Below, piece after piece: positions 1 to 11,340 of a stretch of 64,000 nt of DNA. Where the stretch lies: assembly GCA_003864495.1 (NCBI GenBank), contig ML133421.1, positions 62,001-126,000 on the forward strand. Reading direction: 5' to 3'. The stretch is from Nemopilema nomurai (taxonomy: Eukaryota; Cnidaria; Scyphozoa; Rhizostomeae; Rhizostomatidae). Both the position numbers and the translations under genes were made by a program. The stretch's first letter is position 1; every line of letters starts with the position of its first letter. Below the pieces are notes generated by a model. It was not told the DNA's origin. It saw only the letters and a program-made list of their open reading frames with translations, and ran no database searches.

Positions 1-1544
1 TGACTGGTTACACGAATTTGGAGCTTGTTTTAGCCAATCTAAAGAGTTGATCTTTTCTTGGCCTGTCAGCGGCGTCTTTAGATACCATGTCGAGCACCCC
101 CCTCCACCCCTCCACCCCTCTTTTGTTCTGCGCGATGCGCCCATTCATATTTGCCAATTTGGACGAAAAACTTTCGAATTCACCTTTCCACAAAGCGTTT
201 TATCTTGGGCACAGTTTGTGACGATTATTGCTGTCAATCTCGCTTTTACAAGTCTCATCAAATGGCGTTATCGGACTGGAAATGTTTATATTTGAGCTAA
301 AAGCATTTTTCATTTATTCTAAACTCTCCATTTATTACATAATCTAAAGTTTAATTTGCTTAAGCCATATGTTACCTTTTCTCGATAGAACAGGATAATT
401 CTACTAAAAGGCTTTGCTGGTAGATGACAAATTGTCATAGTATTTCATTCCCCGAGCCTAAAGCTTAGGCCCCTGTTCTTAATCTCAGCTTAGTAAAGAT
501 GAACTCGATTTATCGAGAAAATGATCCTATGTGTCGCTAGGATTAGCGAGGCCAAACCTTCTCGCTAACTGTTTTCATGATAAATCTGACATAAACACAC
601 ATCCATGAGTTTAGCAAGCCCTGGGTCACAACGTGTTTCCTTTAATTGTCAGATTATACAATCTAAATCCGTTAGCTCTGTATGCTGTCCTTTGTCTTGA
701 TTATCAAGAGGCGCAAAAATGTGGACCGATATCGGTTATGTGGAATTCGATGGAATCTGTAGGCCTTTTCGACAAAATCCAAAATGATTTATAGCCTTTG
801 TTTGCATAAAGTTTACAACTTTTGTTCACAGCATTTCATCAATTGAAATTTGACCTTGAAATTAATGAATCCATCTAAGAAGGCGAGAATGCTAACGGAT
901 AGTGGGTGTTGAAATTGTCAAAAGCTACTGCCCTTTGCAGTGTGAAATAACGGTCCTTTTTAATGAACCAAGGCCATGAGCCTACAATAAGCTGTTAGAA
1001 TCCAAGAAACTCTTTGTTACGCAATCTATCGACAGAAAAATTTCAAAAAACCGCAGTTTTGATAGCATTTGAGAGGCTTATTGCGTCGTAATCCTTTTTG
1101 GCCTGTTGCTGCGTCCTAACTATTTTTACCACTAAATCCGAAGTAGCCAGGTTTTTCTGCAGCTTAACAAAACTTACAGGCTTCTGCACACATAAAAGTA
1201 ATCGTGCAAAATGAAACATTTGCAAGAAAGGTAGGCCTAACCTGCTAGAATCGCCTAGTTTATCTTTTGGAATTCGCAATGTGTAACTTCGTAAGCGTTT
1301 TCTAGAGATTAAAGTGATCTAGGAATTTTGTGATTTCAAAACCTACCAAATTAGTATGGATCAAAATATACTTACATCAAACTGAAAACAAAATCTTTTA
1401 TTAGTTTGTGAATTTTTTTGTTATATGATCCAAGTTTCGACTTTTAGGATACTGTATGGTTACAATATGTTGTAAAGATTTGATATTTAAGATACTTTAT
1501 GGCCACTAGTTGTAACACTATGCTATAAGGATTTGACTTTTTAG
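1..1544. other. Upstream or intronic DNA with no supported exon
   Basis: This stretch precedes the first recognisable channel exon. I looked for exons encoding SK-channel segments S1-S5 and saw none; the short open frames here resemble no channel segment. An 18-base string at 53-70 recurs at 15092-15109, which suggests a dispersed repeat. The 5' exons of the channel gene probably lie before the window. Confidence 0.5.
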
Positions 1545-1570
1545 GATACCATATGGATGTTAATTGTAAC
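1436..1570 (+). repeat. Three imperfect tandem copies around the pore-exon acceptor
   Basis: The intron end and exon start are partly triplicated. The string GATAC followed by a short stretch and TATGG occurs at 1448, 1491 and 1545. The first and third copies are preceded by a pyrimidine-rich TTTTAG acceptor-like sequence. Only the copy at 1545 continues into the channel reading frame. Confidence 0.6.
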
Positions 1571-4500
1571 CATGACGACAGTTGGGTTTGGAGATTTGGT
1601 GCCCTGTACGCTCATTGCGAGGGCATTCACTGCAATAATCGCTGTTATTGGCATTTTCCTGATGGCACTGTGCATTAGTTTGGTCCACGAGTCTCTGCAG
1701 CTGACGCAACAGGAGAAAAGAGTCTTGGCATACGTAGAGAACACAGGTTTGTAAATGAGATACAGGTTCTATTAAGCTTGCACTATCTATGCAAACATCT
1801 TGAAAAATATATTCAGCGTTGACTTTTCTGCTCCGTGCAAACTAAGTATTCATCAAAGTCACAAGAAAGTTACTTATTAATTTCCAAGAAAGGAAGTTTT
1901 TTACTTGCTTAAGTAGGATTTCAGTTTACGGTTTTACGACTCTCGCGCCAAAGGGTGACGAATATGCAGTCACATGATAACATCGCGGGAAATTCTTCGT
2001 ACTGCTGTTTCTAACTAGAACATGGCTGACCGACCAATTGCTGTCACGTTCTTGATTACCAAATTACCGCATCAATGATAATACAATGGAGGAAGCACGT
2101 GATAGATATTACAATCGCTAAAGTTTTCTTGTCCACTTTAGACCATTTGAGACAAGTCAAGGATTCCGCTGCGAGGGCCATTCAAGCATGGTGGAAGTAC
2201 CTTAAACTGGTGCATAACTTGCGAAAGACCAAGGGACCAAGGGCCTATCACCGTGCAAAGATTACTGTCACGAGATTCAAGATGTACTCCGTCGTTTTAA
2301 AATGGCGAACGTTAAAAGGACAGAAGGGTACGTAGCAACCTAATGATTAAATATTTAGAGTATTAGCAAGCTCCTAAAGTAATTAACTACCCTTCAAATT
2401 GCCGCCAAAGTGAAATTGTTTCATAAGATGTCATCCTTCTAAAGCATTTTGTATTCGACGACCCCCTCTCTTCTTGACCTTGCTCTAAACCCCCGGCTCT
2501 ACATTCCCGTCGAGAAAGCCCATAAACTGACGAGGCTGCTTTTGGCTACAAATTTTGTGTAGTCCGTCTGGGATTGGCTAGCAGATATCAGATGTACAGA
2601 AGCCTAACTGTTGATGATAATTGTGACTAAAGTTGTGAGGCCATACAACGGATATATTTACTAACTATGGTGGTACTTTATATCTCCACCTGTGGCCACT
2701 CTGGTATCACCCCCTCCAATTACTAGATACCCTAATGCTGGCGTTACCCCCATTTCGAAAGCTTGTTCCTTTACAGCGATAGATAATGCTGGCCGTGGGT
2801 TTTGTACCTAGCGTGTTGTGGTCACTGAAAACAATGTTCTTTAATGCTTTCCTTCTTGCAGATGAGCACTGGAAGAAAGAGTTTCTTGGTGACAATACTG
2901 CCATGCTTTTAACTGATGTCTCAAGAGAAGTGAAGACCATCAAGGAATATCTAGAACTGGCTCTTTCAAATAAAGAGAAAATGGATGATTCAACCAGTCA
3001 AATAGAGAGCTTGGCGGAGGAAGCCACACAGAGGGCCAACCCGCGGCAGTGTGACGTAACAACTCGGCCTAGATATGAGGTTTGTTCCTGATTTGGGACA
3101 TGCCTGAGATTTTTCCGTGAAAGCTTAAGTTTGCGTTATTTTTAACTTGTCGATCAGCGAAGAAAGATATGGGACAGGGAGACGGTTAGACAGCAAGAGA
3201 GAAAATAAACCTTTGATAACTAGCAGGACATTACAAAAATAACTATGTAGATACGTAATTTGGGCAAGGACCAATGGCCATGATTCGCATTCTACTCAAC
3301 ACTACATGTTATTTGTAAGCATGTAAATTTTACAAAGTAGGTTTTGGTATGCTTGTGGAGATAACTCAGACAGGCTCATAATATGCTTAAGCTATATTCC
3401 GATAAGCTTATTTTCCGAAAAAAAATTAGATTCAAATTTTTGTGGTAGTTATACTATAATTTTCAAATGTGAAACGATTCGAGTTTTGATTCACTTTCCT
3501 TGAGAATTATCACACTTTGAAAAGCCTTAAAATTAAAAAAAACACTAAAAGAGTAAAACGCAAGACTGGGAGATATGCTTAGCATGTGCCTAAGAAAATG
3601 CCTGAATATTTGAGCCTGAATATGCTTATAAACGCTATGCTTATAGAAAACATGTACCCGAGAAAAGCGAGAACGTGGAGAAGTAATTCTGGTGTTACTA
3701 AACGATTGAATAACAAGGAACACTATTTTTAGTGCTTGCTTAACGTTTCGATACTCACATGCTGTCGAGCAAAATGATAGTTTGGGAAATGGAAAGCTCT
3801 TTTGCTACTTAGAAATAAATTACCCGAGGATTTCTCCAAGGTTTCTCCTTAGCATTGTAGGTGCTCTTTGATCCTTGTCTCTGGCATTGCAAATTTATTT
3901 CATTATAATTTTCATAATACATAATAACAAGGATTTGAATTGCTCTTATTTGCAATGTTTGGAGGCTACCATACTGATTCAGCCTGCAAACGTGCTAGGC
4001 TGGGGAATTATGTCTCATTATGTTTACAAGGGAATGCGACAAATTACTATTCCCAGTTAACTTGTGGCAAAATATAATTAATGAATAGACTTCGTGGGCT
4101 TCAACCTAAAGGTGCCTGTCCAGATAGACTTGAGATTATGCCAATGATCTGATTCATGGCGCTACCCCTTTCAGGTTGTCTCTAATCCTTATCTCTTAAA
4201 GAATTATGAAGGTTATACTTGACTCGAGAAGATTTCACCATTATCACTGCATTGCAACTGTTTTGTTTCATTTGGCATAGCAGAAATAGAGGTGATAAGA
4301 GACAAGTAATACAAGATAAGGAATAATACAGTGATAAGAGAGACAGGACCATTATAGTTGTCAATTTAACTATAAAATCTTGAGCCTGTGGAAACTAGGT
4401 ATCTTTTGTACATATACTATCTGAGATTTGTTTTCTTACAGGAAGACTTAATATACAGCTGTTGTTTTGTGGTTAATTTTCCCCTTCATTTCAAGCTAAT

Positions 4501-4941
4501 TGTTGTCTTGCCTAGGCGCCTTCGCATCCACCCAACGTTGTCAGCATTGCCCAAGTTAACACCTCCAATGACGAGCACGAGTTTTCGGATACCCAAAGTC
4601 TCCTCACCGAGCCTCAGCAGCTATTGTATGGAAGTAGAAGTCACCCAGGATTTCAAGGTATAAACACCACCGATGCCCGAAGTGTCCGTACCTATAGCTC
4701 TACGTCTCCTAGTCTACAGACTAACCTCAAGGATATAGAAGCAACGATATTGCTTCTACAAAACCAAATTAGTGTGATGCACGAGAATCTGGACGAGATG
4801 TACGCAAAGTCGAAGCAGGACTTGCAGGACCTTGAGAACATGGTTACTTGCGTGTATCACGCCCAGCGCAGTATACAACTGGACGTACCACTATGCACGA
4901 ACTGCAGAATGATTTCTCAACTCAGGTCATCATCGTGTTGA
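1545..4941 (+). CDS. Small-conductance Ca2+-activated K+ channel (KCNN/SK-like), 3' part
   Basis: Four coding exons join in phase: 1545-1746, 2106-2327, 2862-3079 and 4516-4941 (stop 4939-4941), giving 355 residues. Exon 1 holds the end of the pore helix, a selectivity filter TVGFGD and all of S6, ending in an LQLTQQEKRVLAYV stretch that matches the start of the SK calmodulin-binding region. Exon 2 is rich in Lys, Arg and Trp (AARAIQAWWKYLK) and corresponds to the calmodulin-binding helix. Exon 4 ends in a coiled coil (LKDIEATILLLQNQI onward). SK channels are plasma-membrane tetramers with constitutively bound calmodulin that open on Ca2+ rise to hyperpolarise the cell. Oddities: the filter is GFG where vertebrate SK channels have GYG, and the exon 2 acceptor at 2104-2105 has a poor pyrimidine tract. 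S1-S5 are absent from the window. The family call is firm; the exact subfamily is not. Confidence 0.87.
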
Positions 4942-7847
4942 GATATCATGACTACAAAGATGATTCTACACGATATGGAAGTCTTCGATCCTGAAACGTT
5001 CTACTTGGAATGATAAGGATGAATCCAAAAGGAGGGAAAATCTGCTGGCAAGGCATGGTGTCTGGTGTTCATAGTGTTAAACGGGTGGGACAAATTCAAT
5101 TATTTATCACGACTTTCAATATGCAGTTGATGGATAGATCATGACACTTTATTGTACAATTGGATATTCAAGATATTTCAGAAAAATGAGCAATGGAGAA
5201 TGTGTAAAATTCTGATCTTGTTAAAAGTTATTGGAAGAGGTATACATTAGCACCATTACATATTTAATTCTTCTATTAATATTCGGAACGAGGATTTTTG
5301 CAGCTCGAGTTTTGGTGTAATTGAAAGAATGTAATGGAGAATTCTTGAGTTACTTTAATTTTTATATAAAATATAGCTGAGTGTTCACAGAGAGGCTAAT
5401 GCCCTTTGGCGTGCAGTATGCGGAGGTGTTATTTTCTAGTAAAAGATATTGAAGATATCAGGTGCAATAATAAAAAGACGAATCAGAGGGATATGCTACG
5501 ATTAGCATGGAAATTGCAGGTATACATAATGCCTTAATGTACGGAGTGTGTGGCCTTAGGATATTATTCGATAAACTACCCAAAAGCAATTTTAGCTAGC
5601 TCCTGAATGGGATAAAGCCGATTCCAAGTCACGAAACAATTCTGTAAATAATATGTCAAGTGTTTCAAAATGTTTGGTAATAGAATCAAATGTCTGCGCA
5701 TAATGCATGAATTTTTGACCTTTATTTATAAGCAGAACATGAGATTTTGAGTGAAAATCCTTTTTGTGAGTTTGGTAGCATATTTTGTGGCTTAATTTCT
5801 TTCGAATGGACGTCATTGTAACTTGAATAAACTATTTTGCATCGATACTCATTTATAATGAAGCAGCTAGGATGTAAATAACGCATTAAAAGTGATTTTT
5901 AGAATTCGTGTCTTTTTTTATGTTACGCTCTTCATTTGACATGTTGTATATTAATTTTCTTTACCCGTTTTAATTAGAACTTATTTTTTTTAAACATAAA
6001 ATATTTTTCATTAATGAAATTGGAATGATCAACACTAACTTCCATTGCTTTCTCTCACTGTAACGAAGGAATAACAACATTTTTGAGATAAGTTATAAAA
6101 CAAGTCTTTTTCTTTAAGGTAGATCCAAATTAAAACATTCATTCAAAATCAGATTTAACATACTTAATGTCGTTAAGTCAAAACCCGTCCTAAACGCCCG
6201 CTGAAAATAATGAAGCAGATGCTTTTAATTGCACCGTTGAGAAGTGCAGAAATGTGTCAACAAGAATGCATAGTTTCGGCCTAAGGGTGTAGAACGTGAG
6301 TCTTGATCTAACACCAAGACCTCCATTCCCACAATAAGAGTCTCATTTGCATGTGCGATTTTCTTTTCAAACACATAGCCTTTCCTCTCACGTATCTAGT
6401 GATTTTGTCCTTCAATAGTTTTTGCAACCAACTCTTCAGGTTCATTTGAAATTTCTCAACCCCCTTTTGGCAGGCCTGTCAGCAGAAACAGAGAGTCCTT
6501 CCAACACCAAAGAAAATTGAATTATTTTTAAAACTTGAGTTTTCTTAGCATTGTCAAAAACATTTATTTCCCCTTGCATCAGTTCCACCAAAGCATTTAA
6601 GTCTAGATCTTATAGTTATTTGCAATGGAGAAGAGAATCAATCTTAACCTTAAACCGTAATCGATCTTAACAAGTAAACAGATTCCAGAAATTTTTTTCA
6701 TAAACAGGACAAATGCTCCACAAGCAAATAATTTGGAAATCAAATCCCAAATCTCTTTTCGCTGCCAGATCTTTTGGGAATCTCCAATTGCCCAAATGAA
6801 TTTCTTATAGCTGAAAAGCAAGTTATGCTAATCTTGCAATCCAACACGAAAAAGAGTTACTCCTTGATTCTTTAAATGCGAAGCGTTGCATTTCTTTTAA
6901 CAAGAAAGCGTCGAGAATAACCTGAGGGGACACTGTATTCTAAAGCCGTTCTCACTAGAGATTTCACACCTCAGCCTTATTGGTAAAAAATTCACCCCCT
7001 TTCTATCGGGTACAAATCTTGCACAGGAGGCAATTGCCTTTTTAGGTCAATACTGTGACCCAATGAGAACAGGGGTGCTAAAAGCGTGCAACAATCCCAG
7101 AATGCACTGGCAACGTGTCAAGCCAATGCGACTTTCGATTCTGGCACCATTCACGTGGAGCTGATGTTGCGGACGGTGGGGCTCAGAAAGTTGGGTCATA
7201 CATAACGAGCATGTAAGTAGTTGCATTCCAGTTACTTCTTCCTCTTTCGTTTTATGAAGCCACTCTTTAAAGCTTATAGTGTCTGGAACCGCTTGCAAAG
7301 TTAGTACGAGATGTATCGTCTATATTAAGTAACAGTTCCAGCACGAGCAAATGGGCCCACTTTTTCAGTGATTTGCTTTTTTCAGGGTTAGCATGTTCCT
7401 GGTGGAGTTTTGAAGTAACCTGTGAAGAAGTGAAGAGTGAAGAAAGGCACGTTTTCTGTAGTCTTTTACGAGTATCCTTTTAAAGCACAATGCGCAATTA
7501 AAGGAGGACAGAAGGCAAGCTTTTGTGTAAAAAAGCCATTTGTGTGTAAAATGCCTCCCTAGAAGCACGAGGCACGCGTGGGCGTCTACACTGAAACCTC
7601 TTTTGCGCTGAGGCTCGTGGAGTGGGAACTTTTTCTAACATTCTAAATCACCGCAATTGAATTATTGACGCCCGTGCCATGGAGAACACATAACCTTTTT
7701 CAAAGTACTCCTACGTTGAGATGAAAGTGACGGAGCTCAGAGAGATTGGTGCTGTCGAAACTTTAGCAAATTTATCGTTTTTTCGCCAAGATTTTGACAG
7801 GAATAGCTGCTAACTTCCTAAATCTGATCTTTTTTATTAACCTTTAG
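4942..7847. other. Gene-poor AT-rich DNA after the channel gene
   Basis: Apart from probable 3' UTR (to about 5.85 kb) I see no exon, RNA gene or repeat array here. Open frames on both strands are short and resemble no known family. Confidence 0.5.
5826..5831 (+). promoter_or_regulatory. Candidate poly(A) signal for the KCNN-like gene
   Basis: A canonical AATAAA lies 0.9 kb downstream of the channel stop codon in AT-rich DNA, with a T-rich stretch following. Chance occurrence is common at this base composition, so this is tentative. Confidence 0.3.
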
Positions 7848-7923
7848 AGAAAGCAAGACGACATTTGAAGGCCCCGCTCAGAAAGAGGCAAGCCAAGAGA
7901 CAGACGACGAGACAGACGAAGAG
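7848..7923 (+). other. Candidate orphan exon (acidic peptide)
   Basis: A 76-nt segment lies between a good acceptor (pyrimidine tract ending CCTTTAG at 7841-7847) and a GTGAAT donor at 7924. In one frame it encodes a Glu/Asp-rich peptide (FEGPAQKEASQETDDETDEE). Base composition is richer in G+C than the flanks. No neighbouring exon was found to join it to, so it may be part of an unrecognised + strand gene or a chance match. Confidence 0.25.
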
Positions 7924-8655
7924 GTGAATTTCAAGATAGAGACACGTTGGTTGATTAGAATTGGTTAATTGGCAAGTTCGTTGTAACTACATTTTCTCTC
8001 GTTAGATGAAAGGTTGTAATGAACTTGATAGATTCAAGTTTTTGGAAACTCCCACCCTTGATTGCATAAGAGATTGCTACAGAGATTTTGCTCCAACCAG
8101 AACAAAACTCTACATCTTTCTAGATAGTTTAGTTATTGAAACACATTATTAGAAGTCTAGGCATTATTAAAACACAATAATTATCCCACATGCTGTCTAT
8201 CACGCTTCATAGGTACAGAAAAAATTAATTTGCATCCCATTTGCTATGCTGGTAGTTAAGAATTTTAGGACTCGTAGTCTGCTGCTTACATTTTGCCAAT
8301 GGAAAATAACTCAGGAACTCTAGTACGAAACTTGTCTAACGTAATGTTAATTTGGAAGTTGTCCCTTTGCATCCCATTAGAAGTTATACTACCCTTTCTA
8401 AACAAGCTGTTTAACAACACCTACAATGAAGTTCATTTCTTTTGCAAAGAGGAATTTACGCCTTCAAAGTCCTGTAACGGTTGCTCCCTAATTTTTGAAT
8501 TTCAACCCATCTTTTCCTTCTTGCTTTTCAAGTTCTTAGTAATGTCGTTTTAATTGTATACTTAAAGCATTACACTCAAATTTGATTTTCGTTGATAGAT
8601 GACTTTGTGTACTAATAAACTTGTATTTCTCTCGAACTGGATCTTCGACCGTCAT

Positions 8656-8824
8656 GTCGGGATCTGGTCCCTGGGAAGTTCGAGTTCTACGCGTCTTTGT
8701 TTTCGCTGTTTTGAGTCCTCGGTCTCTATTGTTTCAAAGACAATTTTGACCGAAAATTCAAAACAATGAAAACAGTGGACAGAAAGAACTCGACAAATCC
8801 CATGGGACCAGATCCCACCGGACA
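8656..8824. mobile_element. Foldback (hairpin) element, MITE-like
   Basis: The left arm (8656-8710) and the right arm (8768-8824) are imperfect inverted complements sharing GGATCTGGTCCC, CGAGTTCT and TGTTTT in the same order. A 57-base spacer separates them. The size and near-complete palindrome fit a miniature inverted-repeat element. I found no clear target-site duplication and no coding sequence. Confidence 0.55.
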
Positions 8825-9017
8825 ATAGGGGCCGGCCGGGCAGAACCTATCTTAAACTTTTCATCTTTTGAACCTACCATACCTAGTGATTTCGAAACAT
8901 ATCTAAAATCGACCAAACCTACCTTAGAACTGATAGAAAAAACATTATTTTTAAGTTCTTCTAAAGATTAACTTTCATTAAAGTTAAAACTTATTAGCAA
9001 ATTCAAAAGCTGAAAGT

Positions 9018-9574
9018 CCAAAAGAACAGTTAAAATGCAATAAAAGAGATAGCTTATATATTAAGAGTTTTTCAAATAACTTGATATCCAAAAGAACAGT
9101 TGAAATGCAATAAAAGAGATAGCTTATATATTAAGAGTTTTTCAAATAACTTGATATCCAAAAGAACAGTTGAAATGCAATAAAAGAGATAGCTTATATA
9201 TTAAGAGTTTTTCAAATAACTTGATATCCAAAAGAACAGTTGAAATGCAATAAAAGAGATAGCTTATATATAAGAGTTTTTCAAATAACTTGATATCCAA
9301 AAGAACAGTTGAAATGCAATAAAAGAGATAGCTTATATATGAAGAGTTTTTCAAATAACTTGATATCCAAAAGAACAGTTGAAATGCAATAAAAGAGAGC
9401 TTATATATGAAGAGTTTTTCAAATAACTTGATATCCAAAAGAACAGTTGAAATGCAATAAAAGAGATAGTATATATATGAAGAGTTTTTCAAATAACTTG
9501 ATATCCAAAAGAACAGTTGAAATGCAATAAAAAGAGATATCCTATAAATGAAGAGTTTTTAAACACCTTGAAAC
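9018..9574. repeat. 70-bp minisatellite, 8 units
   Basis: Units begin CCAAAAGAACAGTT at 9018, 9088, 9158, 9228, 9297, 9367, 9435 and 9505, so the spacing is 68-70 bp. Units are nearly identical, with a few 1-2 base deletions; the last one drifts. A 116-codon minus-strand frame runs through the array only because the indels happen not to create a stop; it is not a gene. Confidence 0.95.
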
Positions 9575-10643
9575 AACAATATTAAACTAATAATATGAAA
9601 CAACAAACATAAAGTAAACAAAAACTATGTATAGTGTTGGTGCTAATAAACTAGAAATTATTACAGAAGTCCAAAACCTTTATTTGACTTGCTAGGGCCT
9701 CTCTTTTGACATGAACCCCTAGAAAAGATAAATGTACGAGTTTGATATTACAAAAGTCACCAGAATATAAATATATATAATACAAAAAATCTAGATAACT
9801 GTAATGACACACTGTAAAATTATCAAAGAAATAAAAAATTATTTGATATATAATAATACATATATATTTATCATTTTTTGAAAAGAAAATGACGAAAAGA
9901 AAATGACAAGATGAAAATGGCCTTGTCAATTTTTGATATTCAAGAGAGTAAGATGAGTTCTGGTTTATTTTGGGTGAAAAGACTGTATATATACTTCATT
10001 GTCAAGCTTAATAATAAAGTAATAAACAGGTTAAGCTGGGGCAAATAGGAAATGATTTGAATTTTGGAAAATCTGGCCTTGATAGGTCATATAAAATGCT
10101 TTAAATAATGCAGAGAAAAAAAGATGTAAAGCATAAATAATTGATGGAAACATAAATGAAAATCTCCAGAAATGAACACCTATGTTTTAAACAAAAGAAA
10201 ACTGTACAATAAATTGTTGCCAATTAAAAATTTAAAAAATTATTCGGTATCAATGTCATCTTCCTAGAAATAATTTTTATTTATGGTTATTTTCATGAAT
10301 TTCTGATTATTTTAAAAAAAGTTCAAGACTTCAAAAGATCATTTGATCAGACTTGATAAACAAATGATTTCTACTGCAGGGCTTCAAAACAATACGAAAT
10401 AGAGGAACCATAACTCTATGTTTAAAACAGGGGACAAATGTAACAAAGACATTGCATGCTCAAACACAGTTACAGGTCAAAAAATACTAGACAGTTGTGA
10501 GAGTCTCCTCGATGCCCACATGTTATCAAGGATCAAAACAAGTAGGACTAAGCTTAAAAACTTATTTTAAGTGAAGTAATAATGGTTTACGCGTGCAAGA
10601 AGTGAAAAACTTCTATAAAGATTTGGTTATTCTACTCACTTGC

Positions 10644-11340
10644 CAGGCAATGCTGGGAATAAAATGGTAGGGGTGCAATGAATCGCACTCCTTGTGGTGC
10701 CAAGGCATGCAATGGCCTGCAATTGCACCAAAGTACTTACAAATACAAGCGTTTGGGTGGAAGAATCAAGTTTATGGGTGTTACAGCCGGTTTACACGAA
10801 GATCGCAACAGAATCAAACAAAATTTTGTAGGGCCTAGTAGATAGATAAAAGATTCTAATAGTTATGACCTATCTGTGCTCGACCTTGACAAGTCATCAG
10901 TTTTGACCGATCGGGTAAACAGGTACATTGATCAGTCAAAACTGATGAAAAAAGACTGCCAGTTTAAACTTATCACTTTTAACTCATCACAAATTTCAGT
11001 CTTGTATCATGGAAAATCAAAACCGGCATAACATAATAGTTTTCTTTATGAAGTTCAAGCTTGTCGTAATTTGCGCTAAAAATCTGAAAAGTTGCTACTA
11101 TCCTGCTTCTTAAGCAAATAAGAACATTCTCTGAACTTCCCATCAAATGCAAACGATTTAGTGATTATAGCCATTCATCAGTTTTTGGAGTATGATAAAG
11201 AAACAACATGGGGAGTATTTATCACTTTAGAATAAAGTGTTTAGATTATTTGTGGCATGCGATAAACTGCACTACTGAGCAAAGAAAGGCGTGTGACAAG
11301 GCGTGGGCATGCAATCGTACACCATTCCCAGCATTGCCTG
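10644..11340 (+). mobile_element. TIR DNA transposon, non-autonomous, copy A
   Basis: The element has 17-bp terminal inverted repeats, CAGGCAATGCTGGGAAT at 10644-10660 and its exact complement at 11324-11340. It is homologous along most of its length to copy B at 20684-21579, most strongly over the first 95 bases. It contains an internal perfect 14-bp inverted repeat (10894-10907 with 10935-10948) and a TGCAATTGCA palindrome near the left end. The immediate flanks show no target-site duplication, so the insertion is old or one end has been rearranged. It encodes no transposase; a short frame near the right end matches a similar frame in copy B but ends differently outside the TIR. Confidence 0.8.

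Noticed and set aside
47..295. Frame with a hydrophobic stretch considered as channel segment S5
   Set aside because: It does not resemble SK S5 or the pore turret, and no splice arrangement joins it in phase to the pore exon.
9142..9492. 116-codon minus-strand ORF with internal peptide repeats
   Set aside because: It is the 70-bp minisatellite read in one frame; unit-length changes shift the peptide and no splice or start context supports a gene.
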